From Aricia agestis (lineage: Eukaryota; Arthropoda; Insecta; Lepidoptera; Lycaenidae): DNA of 64,000 nt. Each line of letters starts with the position of its first letter. Position 1 is the stretch's first letter. Both the position numbers and the translations under genes were made by a program. Below, in pieces: positions 10,996-23,815 of this stretch. The notes beneath the pieces are model-generated. The model was not told the origin of the DNA. It did no database searches and was given only the letters and a program-made list of their open reading frames with translations. Location of the stretch: positions 3,736,501-3,800,500 of the forward strand of contig NC_056413.1 of assembly GCF_905147365.1 (NCBI RefSeq), read 5' to 3'.

Positions 10996-13811
10996 AAAAA
11001 AAAACTATAATCCATTTTCAATTTGTCAACTTGTTGTCAACAGACTTCAACCATAAGTAAAAGAGTATAATTCGTATGTATAGGCTTGTCACTCAAAAAT
11101 ATGTCATTTTTCCTAGTGTGTGTGTTGTAGTGTGTGTAATGTTTTATTTGTTAAAAAAATGTATGATAAAAGCATAATTTCAAAATAATATTATCTCGAT
11201 GCACTCCTTCACTATATAAACTATAACTGTGCAAAATTTCATTCGCCTACGTTTCCCCATTTTTCTTCAAAAGGGATACAAAGTTTTGGCTCACGTATTA
11301 ATGTATAGATTATAATTATATATTAAATAATTAAATGTTTTTAACTAGATAATAGACAAAAGAGAGTAAAATGTCGCGCCTGCGCCTTCCCCTTCTATTT
11401 ATGCAGAGCAATCTTAAAGACGTGTGCAGACTACACTAATAAATATATTATCCACACTCACAGAATGCGCATCTGTTTGCAGATGTTATTGTTATTTCTA
11501 TTCTGAAATTTGCATTCTATTATTGTCAACAAAATACTAAAATGAACTATTTTATTTTCAGTACTGCAAGTAGTTGTTCCTAATCGGTGTCTGAAGAGTC
11601 AGCAGTTTTTCATGCCTTTGTAGATCTTGATTACAGAATAGTGCAAAATGTACATTCTTCAAGTTTTGTGTTATTCTTCAATGTATTTTGACTAGACACG
11701 TATAATTTCAGTATACATATATTGTTTCTTGCTTGTGACCGTATCTATACATACATAATCCTACTAATATTATAAAGGCGAAAGTTTGTTTGGATGTATG
11801 GATGTATGGATGTTTGTTACTCTTTCACGCAAAAACTACTAAACGGATTTTAATAAAACTTTACAATAATATAGCTTATACATCAGAATAACACATAGGC
11901 TACAATTTTAGCTGACTTTCAAAATGGGGGAGGTGTTATGTTCGTTTTCTTATGTTCAACGATTGCTCTGCCGTTTGTTAACCGATTTTCAAAAATTTTC
12001 TTTTGGTATATAGGGTATCATCCCAATTTGGTTTTATATTCACAAAAGTGGTGATCTGATGAAGGATCCGTAATCGAGGGAACTCCTCAAAATTTATAGG
12101 GAAACATGTGGTGACTTCGGTTTCGTGAGAAGTATTCTAAGCATATGCTACCAACAAGTAAGATTTTGCCCCGAAGTATACCTGGTATACCGTGGTTCAG
12201 AAGGTGCTGAGAGAACTCCTGATTCTTTATAGATACAAGTTTGGGAGTTTCGGCGTTGTTTTAAGAACGGAAAGCATATGCTACTATGCAAATTACATTC
12301 ATCATCATCATCATCACTACCATATTATACCATTTCATAGTCTTTTAGATCGAGACTCGAGTTTGTCAAGCGATAATTAAAAAAATCTATACCTACCTAA
12401 TATTATAAACCTGAAGAGTATGTTTGCTTGAACGCGTCAATCTCAGGAACTACAGGTCCGATTTAAAAACTTATCTCAGTGTTAGATAGCTAAATTATTG
12501 AGTAAGACTATAAGGCTATATATTATCACTTTAAGACTTATACGACCGAAGAAACTCAGGAAAATGTGGGAAAAGCGCGAGAAATATTTGAAATCACGAA
12601 CTACTGGAGCAATTTTATGGCAATTTTTGGCACAGATATAGAATAGACCAAGTGAAGGGACTAGGGACATAAGCTATTTTTATGGAAAAATGTACGGTTT
12701 CTGTAAAATTCCTAATTTACGTGGGCGGAGCCGCGCGGGACATCTAGTATTATTATAAAACAAAGTCGCTTTTTTCCCTCATGTCTCTTTGTTCCCTTTA
12801 GTGGCTTGGCCATTTTGTTACTCCTTACCAAAAAGGAGGAGTTTATAATATTATGTTCGGCTGTGGTTATGGGCTTTTCTGTTGTACTTAATAAATTCTA
12901 TATTTACCTTAACTAATAAAAAATGGCCAGGCCACCGATTTTTACTAATGTGTAAAGTTTTTATATTCTTCTCGTGCGGCTGACACATATTATATAGTAT
13001 TTTGCCGCGCTTTAGTGTAAAATTAAGGTTTTTAGATTTAGGGTTGAGTATGTAAGTTTAAAAACTTGGCTCTACATGAGATCTCACTACTTTTTGCGAC
13101 CACGAACCATATGTTATCATCTTGGCAATATTTTTACATGAAAATATTTTTGGTGGGATAGATATGGATGAAAAAAAAAATGTTTTCCTCCTTTAAATAA
13201 AATGAATATTGTTTTCCTTGCAGAACAATTATTTTTTTAACAGATCCTTTACAAGAAGTTTACAATCTCACTTTTAGATTGTTTTAATTTTGTATCAGAT
13301 GAAGATACAACAAAAACACCTTCGTCTTATAATAAATCTTTCTTGAGAAAGTTCAGCGCGCCCTTTAAAGTTACACAAAATTTAAAAAGCTCGTTGAGAG
13401 ATGATAAATTTGTTTTAGTTCTACACGAAGAACGGAAAGTTTATAATTTATTTTAATGTTAAGATAAATAAAGTGGGTAAGATAATGGCATACTATCTAG
13501 ATGTCGCCCATGATTCGAGTACCGTACATTTTTCGGGAATAAAAAGTATCCTGTGTCCTATGACGGACAGACAAACTAACAGAGAGTTATGAAAATGAAA
13601 TAACTGTATTTTTTCTATATTATTTGATTAAGTAATGTCGTGTTTAAAGATCAGTTTTATTACAGGATCTTTCCACAAGCGGCTTTTATTGGACGGCTTT
13701 AAACAGTCCAAACCAATCAAAAACGCCATTGAAAATATAAACTACGAGAAACTTTGGGAACAAGAAGTTTGGGTTATTATATTAAACTCAAACAAAGCAT
13801 TTGCATCCGTT

Positions 13812-13905
13812 GTTGATGATTTATACAGAATTTTCAGAGCGAAGTAACCACTCTTCAAATACTGTATTGTCTGGGACAAGATTTATGGTTGCCCTCTCCA
13901 TAAGG
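13812..13905 (-). mobile_element. Fragment of the second tRNA-headed SINE family
   Basis: GATTTATACAGAATTTTCAG, GAGCGAAGTAACCACTC and TGGGACAAGATTT match, in reverse, the 3' part of the SINE at 52502-52800. Confidence 0.7.
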
Positions 13906-13916
13906 GTCTTCTCGCA

Positions 13917-14052
13917 ACGTCGTCGGTCTAGTGTAGTCACTAGACCGACGACGTCGTCGTCGACTAGTGTAGTCTGTACTGTAGATAGTGTAGAACTTTT
14001 AGTAGAGACTAGTGTCTCTACTAAAAGTTCTACACTATCTACAGTACAGACT
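13917..14052. repeat. Two adjacent perfect hairpins, both with a TAGT loop
   Basis: Hairpin 1: 17-bp arms 13917-13933 and 13938-13954. Hairpin 2: 39-bp arms 13971-14009 and 14014-14052. Both loops are TAGT and no arm mismatch was seen. Confidence 0.9.
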
Positions 14053-14250
14053 TTATAGTTAAAAAAATGTTTTGCCAGTATCTATCTAACTATTCTAACG
14101 TACTAGGTACTCTGCTTAAAAAGGCAGACGCGGTACTTATCTAAAAAAAAATCGATTTTATGGCATCGGATAGCTTAAAAAAATACGTATCGAATGAACT
14201 ACTTAAGTCAAATGGCTGGTATCACTTTTCAATCATATAAGAGAACCAAT

Positions 14251-14575
14251 GTGGTAGAGCCATGCTTTGGCACGAATGGGCCGGCTCGACCGGAGAAATA
14301 CCACGGGCTCACAGAAAACCGGCGTGAAACAGCGCTTGCGCTGTGTTTCGCCGAGTGAGTGAGTTTACCGGAGGGCCAATCCAAATAGTGAGGGTAAGGA
14401 AGGGAATAGGGTAGGCCCTATTCCCTTTCTTACCCTCACGTTACACCTATTCCCTCTTAAAAGGCCGGCAACGCACCTGCAGCTCTTCTGATGTTGCGAG
14501 TGTCCATGGGCGACGGAAGTTGCTTTCCATCAGGTGACCCGTTTGCTCGTTTGCCCCCTTATTTCATAAAAAAAA
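14251..14575 (+). mobile_element. Poly-A SINE with polypyrimidine core, copy 3
   Basis: Standard head and 3' end. The core has been inverted locally (GTGAGGGTAAGGAAGGG then CCCTTTCTTACCCTCAC). Flanked by AGAACCA/AGAACCA. Confidence 0.82.
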
Positions 14576-14923
14576 GAACCATTATAAAAATTTTCTCTAT
14601 CTCAGTACTGTCAGAAATCTATATAATATTTTACAAAACCCCAATTTTCTCAAAATTCTCATTCACTGAGGTACCTACCGCTTTCGCATTTAGTACTGCA
14701 GATAATGATGAAAACTACTGCTGGTAATGATGATGTACATGTGAAGTTTACGCAGCACCGAGCACAGAACTTGGTAAAAGCATGTTAAATTACTTGAGAG
14801 ACTGAGAGAATATGTTGACTATGTAATACACGACTACGCTTAGTGATTTCAGAGTAGTGTAGGAAGTTATACATCCTATTTTATTACTTAGCTGATCCGG
14901 CAGACGCCTATAACCAATATTAT

Positions 14924-15137
14924 ATACAGTGTGTAACAAAAATAAGTGATAATACTTTAGGGGGTGTTATTTTTTTTTCACTTTTGTATGGGCAAGGGCC
15001 CGAGCGGTACGAATTTCCCCATACAAAAGTGAAAAAAAAATTTGGTCTTTAAGCGCTGCTACTTTCTGAGTGAACTCTCTACAAGGAATACGTACGCACC
15101 CTAAAGTATTATGACTTATTTTTGTTACACCCTGTAT
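14924..15137. mobile_element. Fold-back MITE (CAGGGTGTAACAAAAA), copy 2
   Basis: TATACAGTGTGTAAC ... TTTGTTACACCCTGTATA; partly deleted left arm. Confidence 0.8.
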
Positions 15138-15154
15138 AATAAATATATTAAAAA

Positions 15155-15395
15155 TGAGCTTTTGCCCGCGGCTTCGCTCGCGTTAAGAAGTATTATTATA
15201 TACAAACTTTCATCCCCTATTTTAACCCCTTGGAGGTGGAATTGATCAAAATCCTTAATTAGCGGATGCCTACGTCATAATATCTACCTGCATGCCAAAT
15301 TTCAGCCCGATCGGTCCAGTGGTTTGGGCTGTGCGTTGATAGATCACCATGTCAGTCAGTCACCTTTGAGTTTTATGTACATATAGATCTCGTAT
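15155..15395 (+). repeat. Interspersed repeat GAGCTTTTGCCCGCGGCTTCG, copy 1
   Basis: Copies with the same start and a GATAGATCACCATGTCAGTC 3' part are at 31411-31650 and 49812-50050; partial at 45849-45900. Typical lepidopteran dispersed repeat ending in a TATATAGAT tail. Confidence 0.75.
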
Positions 15396-18150
15396 TATAC
15401 TACTTTACTAATATTATGTACAAGCGAAAGTGTGTTTGTCAGTTGCCTCTTCACGCCCAAACCACTGAACCGATTTTGCTGAAATTTGGCATGGAGACAC
15501 TTTGAATCCTGGGAAAGAACATGGGATACTTTTATCCCGGAAAAATGTACAGTTTTCACGCGATAATCGAGTTTTGGCACAACAGAGTTGCGGGCGTCAT
15601 CTAGTTATGTATAAACCAACTACCTCTTGAATAATTCTGAAAATAGTTGGAATCAAGGTAATTTTCAATTGTAGGTAGGTAGGTAGTTTTAAAAATATAA
15701 TATTATATATACTAGCGACCCGCCCCGGCTTCGCACCGGGTATAAAATATACAGCCACTGAAAAAATAAATAAAATCGATTCAGCAGTTTTGACTTGTAA
15801 TCATAATATTATTACTACCCGTGGCCCGCATTGGTCGGTACCGCCGCAAAATCTACTTCCCGCAATTTTTAAATCTGTAATATCTTCGAAAATATTCATT
15901 TAAATCATAATAAAGGGCCATATAGATCTACATTCAATTAACAATGTATTTAAGTTATTTAATTGGATAAGGATTAATGCTGTATTTATTACAATTGCTT
16001 CAAAAATTAGCCATTATTTGTCGTAAAAAAAAATGACAAAAAATATTATTGTGGGATATCCATAAGAGATAGACATGTACCATCGCGGAGTTTTCTGTAG
16101 ACCTTTTCAATGTGTACAATACTTGGTATATTATTTTGATAAATCTTCTAGGGTTCAGCCTGCATTTGCAATGTAAGTAAGCGGAAGAAAATGTAATTAT
16201 TTACGACATCTCTTTAGAAACCCCAACAATAACAGTATTTCTCCACCATTTAATGAATGTTATTATACCTCTTGAATCACTCTATCTATTAAAGAAAACT
16301 GCATCAAAATCCGTTGCGTAGTTTTAAAGATTAAAGGGAACAAAGGGACATGAGGGAAAAAAGCGACTTTGTTCATAATATTATGTATAGATATAATAGA
16401 GGGATTAGGAACAGACAGCGAAAAGTTACTTTGTTTCATACTATGTACTGAATGGTACTGATAAATATGTGAGTATGACCACAGTATAGCAATATGACAT
16501 ATCCCAATATTGCTATACTGTGGTTGCGTGTACGATAGAACCTACCGCAACGTTAGAGTAAGGCATAGAGAGAGAAATTGCATGGTGAAAAGATCTTTCA
16601 TGATAACATTTGCATTACAAGCACAATATTTTATTTTTATTTTATTTCCCGTTTCGTGGCAACCCTGGCATATCTGCTCGGTACCTGTCATCGGTGGCGG
16701 CCGCGGCATCGTGCGACATCAAAGGCGACTAATATTGCTATACTGTGGTATGACTGTCTATTCACACTAAACTTTAAAATACTGAATTGCATGGTCAGTC
16801 TAGTTATAAACAAAGGATCTACTGAAACATAGGTTGTTGTGAAGGTACCATCGAAGAAATTGATTCCTAGGCAGATAACAGACCAACGTCATTTGATCGG
16901 ATCATGTCAATTTATGAGGATACACCAGGGGCTAGAGAAATGAAAAAAAAGTACTTGTAATATCTATAGCTGTCTCCCTTACCTCAAGCCTATACCGCAG
17001 AACGCGATAGAGACAACTGCAGAAAATCCAGAAAATCCAGAAAATCAACGATTCGTTGTCCCCTGATTCCTTCTCCAAAACTTAACCGATTTAAGTAGTT
17101 TTTTCATTAAATATTAAAAAAAGGATTGAGCTGTGTTCCTATGTTTTGCTTTTTTTTGTATAATCTAGCCAAATCTGTTTTCTGGACGTTTGAACACAGC
17201 GGAAAATCTGGCCATTTTTTTGGGTTTTTGAACGTTCATATCTTATTTAATAATTAAATTATGAAAAAAAAGAAAACATAGGGACATTGTTTTAGTGGTC
17301 GTAGATATTCAGGAAAAAAATTATAACTCTACTAGCATTATCCAGGGAGGAAACAGGGGACAACGTTTGTATGGAAAAAAAGGCGGTGTGGCTGGGTTTG
17401 ACGTAACGCGACCAAGCTACGTAGGTCCCTCATTTGCCTAGGAATCAACTTCTCTGATAATACATTTTTGACTCGATGACGCCCACAACTCCGTCGCGCC
17501 ATTATCGTTATCGCGCGGGAACCGTACATTTCTCCGGGACGACAAGTATCCTATGTCCTTTCGCGGAACTCAACGTATCTCCATTCCCAATTTCAGCAAA
17601 ATGATTTCAGCGGTTTGGGCGTTAATTTAAAAGAAAGTTACTGAAACCTAGGTTGTTTGCCTTGCCAAGGTATATTTTTGATTGCATCAATAAAACTGTA
17701 ATATGAACTGCCGCCATTGTACATAAAATAAAATTTGATACGTAACAAAGAAATAAATTTTTATGACGTTTTTATCACTATAATATGCTGGGTTAATACT
17801 ATTCTGGAATTCATTGGATATTTTATGACTTGTCGGAACGTTAAATTGTAGAGGTATTTTTGAGCTTTAGGTTTTATTGAAAGAGTAAAGAAGTCTTTTC
17901 TTATCGGCTTCATAATATAAAGATTGTGCGATCAAAATTTCTTCCTTATTTAAGCTTAAGCTAGAGCTGTTCTTAAGAAGAACCAGCCTTTGCCACTACC
18001 ATATAAGCTTTCTATTTTATGTGTAAAAATGCTTTTAAGAGAATTACCGTCGTATATAGTCGTGTATTTTTATCGTTTTTCTATCTGACGCTTAATTAAT
18101 TTAAAGGGGACATATTACATCTTTTTTTAACTATATAATACACCAAGAAT

Positions 18151-18414
18151 ATACAGTGTGTAACAAAAATAAGTGATAATACTTTAGGGTGTGTACGTGT
18201 TCCTTATAGAGAGTTCACTGTGAAAGTAGCAGCTCTGAATGACGATATTTTTTTTCACTTTTGTATGGGCAAGGGCCCGAGCGTCACGAGTTTCCCCATA
18301 CAAAAGTGAAAAAATTTTTGGTCTTTCAGCGCTGCTACTTTCACAGTGAACTCTTTACAAGGAACACGTACACACCCTAAAGTATTATCACTTATTTTTG
18401 GTACACCCTGTATA
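18151..18414. mobile_element. Fold-back MITE (CAGGGTGTAACAAAAA), copy 3
   Basis: Complete palindrome from ATACAGTGTGTAACAAAAA to GGTACACCCTGTAT. Confidence 0.82.
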
Positions 18415-18443
18415 ATTGCTCTTAAAAATATCCTGTATATTGT

Positions 18444-19014
18444 ATCCCACCAAAAACATTTTCATGTAAAAATGTTGCCAAGACGAGAACATAATAATAT
18501 TATAGTTCGCCGTGTCAAAAGTAGTGAGATCTCATGTAGAGCCAAGTTTCTAACCTTACATACTCAGCCCTAAATCTAAAAACCTTAATTTTACACTAAA
18601 GCGCGGCAAAATATTTGATAATAATATAATGTGTCAGCCGCACGAGGAGAATCTAAAAACTCTACACATTAGTCAAAATCGGTGGTCTGGCCATTTATCA
18701 TTAGTTACGGTATATTAAGTTCAAAGCCCTGACGAATAACAAAATGGCCAAGCCACCGAAAACTCTACACATTAGTCAAAACTAATGTGTAGAGTTTTTA
18801 GATTCTTCTCGTGCGGCTGACACATTATAATATTATTATCAAATATTTTGCCGCGCTTTAGTGTAAAATTAAGGTTTTTAGATTTAGGGCTGAGTATGTA
18901 AGGTTAGAAACTTGGCTCTACATGAGATCTCACTACTTTTTGGCACGGCGAACTATAATATTATTATGTTCTCATCTTGGCAACATTTTTACATGAAAAT
19001 GTTTTTGGTGGGAT
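18444..19014. mobile_element. Long fold-back element, arms of about 240 bp
   Basis: ATCCCACCAAAAACATTTTC at the left is mirrored by GAAAATGTTTTTGGTGGGAT at the right. The arms share GCCGCACGAG, GCGCGGCAAAATATT and TCATGTAGAGCCAAG. A single-arm relative lies at 12885-13165. Confidence 0.82.
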
Positions 19015-20710
19015 TTCATTCTTTTTGTTAGCTGGCTTACGTTGTTTTTTCTTTTAGTTCATTTTTTAGGGTTCCGTACCCATAGGATAAAAACGGGAAC
19101 CTATTACTGAGACTTCGATGTCTGTCCGTCTGTCTGTCTCAAGGCTATATAATATATATACGTACTTTATTTTATTTTTATTTTACTGGAAAACAAAACA
19201 GTAATTAAGTAACAATATGAATAAATACATAGCAAGAAGATACACAATTATATTGTTTTCGCATATAGATAGTTACAAGAGGAAATAAAGACATTTAACA
19301 AAACTCAATTAAACTGATTAACAATTAGTAACAAATAATTTTGAGAACCAGTCTCTAGAAAGTGTATTTCTAAAAACATTCGGCGAAGAAGTAAAAAGAT
19401 CGAGTGCGGAGCCATCCGCCGAATGAGTGCTATAGTCGTTGAAGGTAAACATAGACCTTATAAAGAAAGAATTTTGCCTGTAGTTAGTAGAGTGGGAAGC
19501 TATGGAGAGAGTCGGTATATGTCGCATGTGTGTTATAAAATAAATATATATATTATAACAGTTAACAGTACGGAACCCTTCGTGCGCGAGTCCGACTCGC
19601 ACTTGGCTGTATTTTTTTTTGCGTGTATTTCTTTTAGGTTTCCATACCCAGAGGGTAAAAATGGGACCCTACTAAGACTTCGTTGTCTTTCCGTCTGTCC
19701 GTCTTCAGGCTGCAACTCACGAACGGTAATAGCTAGAGAGTTGAAATTTTCACAGATTATGTATATCTGTTGCCGCTGTAATAAAAAATACTAAAAACAA
19801 AATAAAATTAATATTTAAGGGGGGGCTCCCATACATCAAACGTGATTTTTTTGGCCTTATTTGCTCTATATCAATAATGGCAACAGGTAGGTACTTGAAT
19901 TTTTCTCAAAGTCCTTAGTTATATATCTACTTTAATATTTAATAATAATATTAAAATAAAATAAAAAATTAAGGAGGGCTCCCATACAAAAAACATAAAT
20001 TTTTGCCTAATTATGCTCTAAAATGGTACGGCTATAGGTTAAGTTGGGTTTGATAATTTTTTTGTTGTTTTAGTACTAATATTATGTTACATACCAAATT
20101 TCAGCTTTCTAAGACTTCAGGAAGTACCCTAACAGTTTTGATAATCGGTGAGTCAGTGACCAAATTGTGGGTTTTTGAACACCTATAAAATCCTAAGTAT
20201 AATAGCTACGATATTCAAAATTTGCACATTTATTAACTATACCCATGTCATTATATCTTAAAAATTTCAACTATCTGGCATTATTCAAACCAAAGTTACG
20301 AGGGTTCAAAAATACGACGAAACGTTTCGAGAAAAGGTAGGTAGTGCCCTTGCGCGCTTCGCTTGGCTCATCTTGGCGGGGGCACTCCCGTGCCCCCAGA
20401 TATCGAAGGGTGTTAACAAAATTACAATATTGTCAAGTACTTCTAAAAATAACCTAGCTCATGCAAAACTTTTCAATAAAACTGAAGAAAAATCACTCTA
20501 ACATAAATCGTGAAGTAAAACCCCTATCATGGATTTAAATCACAAACCAATCTCAAAATACTATTCAATATTAGGAGATTTCGGGAGCCGAATCAAGAAC
20601 TTGGCTTTTATTTATCCCTTTATTTTATTGGTTTTCAATGTAAATGTGGAAATAATGTTTCTTCTTTCAATTGTTACTGGAAAATTCAATCGTAAAATTG
20701 ACGTATGATC

Positions 20711-20935
20711 TACGAATAATAAAAACTAAGGAATCGTAACTCCCATACTATTACCGTTTTAAATTTGGTTCCTTTTGATCTGTCATGTAACGTCAGCCTA
20801 GTACCGCTCAAGGTCACCTAAATATTGCAAATGTATTGAAATGTGTACCTAAGGTACACTTTTTTGACAAGTATTGTGGAGCATGTTTTTTGACGGAGTT
20901 ACTTTTCCTTAGTTTTTATTATTTGTAGCGTACGA
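20711..20935. mobile_element. MITE, TIR CTACGAATAATAAAAACTAAGG
   Basis: CTACGAATAATAAAAACTAA and its near-complement TTAGTTTTTATTATTTGTAG bound about 225 bp; no coding capacity. Confidence 0.72.
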
Positions 20936-20974
20936 TTTAAGTTTTTGCTTTCAATATAATATTATGTAATATTT

Positions 20975-21354
20975 TTGCACCTCCGTGGTCTAGTGGTTAG
21001 AGCGTTGCTCTCGACTCCGGAGGTCGTGGGTTCGAATCCCGCGTTGGAAACATGTTATTTCCAAGTTTGGTTAGGACAATGCAGGCTGATCACCTGATTG
21101 TCTGACAAGTAAGATGATCCATGCGTCGGATGGGCATGTAAAAAGTCGGTCCTGCGCCTGATCTCTCGCCAGTCGTGTCGGTCTTCCGTCCCACTGGGTT
21201 ATGAGAGTAAAAGGAATAGAGAGTGCTCTTGTGTACTGCGCACACACTTGGGCACTATAAAATTACTCCTGCGTACCTGGCCTGGTTTCAATGAAACCGG
21301 CCACCGTCACCGAAACCGGTGTGGGGAGTATTATTATATTATTATATATTATAT
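20975..21354 (+). mobile_element. tRNA-headed SINE, full copy with 15-bp target duplication
   Basis: The head TGGTCTAGTGGTTAGAGC..GGTTCGAATCCC looks like tRNA boxes A and B. The body ends CACCGAAACCGGTGTGGGG with a (TAT)n tail. TATTATGTAATATTT flanks both sides (20960-20974, 21355-21369). Confidence 0.88.
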
Positions 21355-22073
21355 TATTATGTAATATTTCTATTGTAACGTTGTAATATTAAGCATAATT
21401 ATAAATATTACCTTTGAGAAAAGAGCATTTATTGGTGTTCAAATAAAATAAAATACAAAAAACTCAATGCTTTCAGCCGATTTTGAAGAACCAATAACCA
21501 AAATAGTTATGAATGAATAGCAGGTACTTTTACTAAGGTCATGAAAATGCTTTCAAAGTTACATCCAACGTATCGAATGGTCATAGCTGATAATGATAAA
21601 AATACCAGAAAGGAGTACCTAGTAGCAGTAGATAACAAATAAAACAGATGAAATTACTACACAAAAAAAATTGTTACGACACCAAAAACGCTAGATACGA
21701 CACAAAAAACGCTAGTTACGAGTTACGACACAAGCAACGATAGTTACTATACAAAAAAGAAAAACACTTGTTACGACACGGTCCACGAAAAACAGGGTTA
21801 ATACAATTTTGGTGGACTTAAAATCGTTAATGTTATGTAGATTAGACCAAGGAAGTGCGTAAATTAAATAAATACTTAGGGATGCCACTTCTGAAATCAA
21901 TAAAATCAAAATATAATTGATCTTTATTGTTTTTTTAGAATGATACCGTATTCATTATTCTTATGAATTATATTGTGGCGGTACCCACAATTCGCCTAAC
22001 ATTCCTGCATCGCGCTATCGAAGTTTTCTGAGCGCGTCGGTATGTATACGACAGCTGAGATGTGTCACGTGGG

Positions 22074-22362
22074 CTCCTAAAGTTAATATACCTAGCGAAA
22101 TAGAGCAACAATCTCGAGCTGTCAATCAAAACCGAAATTGGTTTCATCTGTGTGTAAAATTATGTGTATGTATACACCTACACAAGCATGATTGAACATG
22201 ATTTCTTTGAGATTTAATTGTCAACGTGCGGCGCGTGCCGAAGAAGTGCTGCTGTCATGTATCACACATCTCTTTTTACCACGCAGTGTTACTGATAGTG
22301 ACATCTCTCTTGCTCAGGCCTTTGTTTCTCTATTCCGCTAGGTATATTAACTTTATGGGCCT
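22074..22362. mobile_element. MITE, TIR AAAGTTAATATACCTAGCG, copy 1
   Basis: Left AAAGTTAATATACCTAGCG and right CGCTAGGTATATTAACTTTA. Copies in reverse orientation at 62988-63294 and, damaged, at 38430-38676. The interior holds ACGCAGTGTTACTGATAGTG. Confidence 0.82.
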
Positions 22363-22924
22363 GACCGAGCATAACACCTCGCTCGGTCGGAAGATCTTCC
22401 TTTGTGGTGGCCACGCATATTCCCACAATATATTTAGGTATCTACTTGCCAAGATTACTGCTACTAGAAACGACATAAGTACCTACTTATTTTCTAAGAA
22501 ATATATTATTTTGATCCATGTATTAGTTATCTACTATTACATTACTGTTTAAGATTTTACTACAACGAAGAATGCAAACAAGCAAGGTCTGTCTAATATT
22601 TTAATTTAAATTTTCTATCAGCTGCCAACCCTACTGTAGTGATAGTATTTAATTTTTCCCCAATTACTGTACCATTTGGCCAGCGGAGGCCGTCCTCGTC
22701 CGTGCCCGTCCTCATCTGAGCACGTCCGGTCCTAGCCCGTTCGGGTCCGACCCCGTTCGAGTACACGTCCCACGCTAATGAGTAACATCCACGAACACCG
22801 GTGTCTTTATACCGATTTGGGAAATAATTCTAGATTATAAAGTGGATGTACGAAAATATATACTCGTACTCTATATTTTACTGTACTACAATAATTTAGG
22901 CTTAACAAATAACCTACTATAGTT

Positions 22925-23760
22925 AAAATATTTTGAGGTGACACCAGTGGTCATTGACCTTTTTAGTCTAGGAGCTATATGAAAAATGCTCGCAATGTAC
23001 TCTGTTTTAAAGACACAGCTCTTTTAAAGACAGACTATTATAGATTTATCGGAAAATCTCTTGGTAACTTTACTAAACTATATTTTATTAACTGTTCAAA
23101 GTGATTGATGTACTTCATACTCAGTTGACATTGAGAAAGTTGACATAATACGATATTATCGCCTTTATGCTGCGGCCGCACATGCGTCTATCGTCACGAA
23201 ACTTCGTGCTATGAGACGATACCATTTCCATTGGACTTTTTTTATGAAATAAGGGGGCAAACGAGCAAACGGGTCACATGATGGAAAGCAACTTCCGTTG
23301 CCCATGGACACTCGCAGCATCAGAAGAGCTGCAGGTGCGTTGCCGGTCTTTTAAGAGGGAATAAGGTAATAGGGGAGGGTAGCGAAGGGAAGGAAAGGGA
23401 ATAGGGGAGTGTAGGGAAGGGAATAGGATAGGGGATTGGGCCTCCGGTAAACTCACTCACTCGGCAAAACACAGCGCAAGCGCTGTTTCACGTCGGTTTT
23501 CTGTGGGAATGTGGTATTTCTCCGGTCGAGCCGGTCCATTCGTGCCGAAGCATGGCTCTCCCACGTATAATACGATACACGCTGATTGTCCAATGGTATC
23601 GTCTCATAGGCCATAGCACGAAGCTTCGTGACGATAGACGCACGTGCGGCCGCAGCATTAGACTAGAAACATCTGTCACTTCATTGTCAATCACGGTTTC
23701 TATAGAAAAATATGAAAATTGACAAGTTTTTTTGACAGGGGGTCAACGACCGCTACGGAC
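22925..23760. mobile_element. Nested TE complex, outer element with second copy at 60.7 kb
   Basis: The outer element runs from AGGTGACACCAGTGGTCATTG to GGTCAACGACCGCTACGG. It encloses a fold-back MITE whose arms read GCTGCGGCCGCAC(A/G)TGCG and CGTCACGAA(A/G)CTTCGTGC (about 23168-23663), which in turn encloses a poly-A SINE (23237-23565). Confidence 0.75.
23237..23565 (-). mobile_element. Poly-A SINE with polypyrimidine core, copy 4
   Basis: The poly-T end at 23237 precedes ATGAAATAAGGGGGCAAACG; the head GCATGGCTCTCCCACG ends at 23565. Sits in the loop of the GCGGCCGC fold-back MITE. Confidence 0.85.
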
Positions 23761-23815
23761 TGAATTCAGCGATTTGATAAACCACTTTCGGCTTAACGAA
23801 ACTACAACTACAAGG

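Larger units (their letters stand above)
11000..14245. other. No host gene seen; RTE tails and single-arm MITE
   Basis: RTE-type tails at 11755-12110 and 12395-12755. A single-arm copy of the 18.4-19.0 kb fold-back element at 12885-13165. A SINE fragment at 13812-13905 and a twin hairpin at 13917-14052. A (CAT)n run lies at 12297. Confidence 0.5.
15400..20955. other. No host gene seen; repeat mosaic
   Basis: RTE tails (15400-15600, 17510-17630), a short MITE with CCACAGTATAGCAATAT termini (about 16471-16752), fold-back elements at 18151-18414 and 18444-19014, GTTGCCGCT-family repeats at 19070-20110, and a MITE at 20711-20935. All ORFs read through these. Confidence 0.5.

Noticed and set aside
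20981..21052. A tRNA gene
   Set aside because: A and B boxes are present, but the sequence continues as a 380-bp SINE with target duplications and has other copies at 1488-1833 and 42396-42741.
22226..22552. Plus-strand ORF of 108 codons
   Set aside because: Most of it is the MITE also found at 62988-63294, where a matching minus ORF appears.
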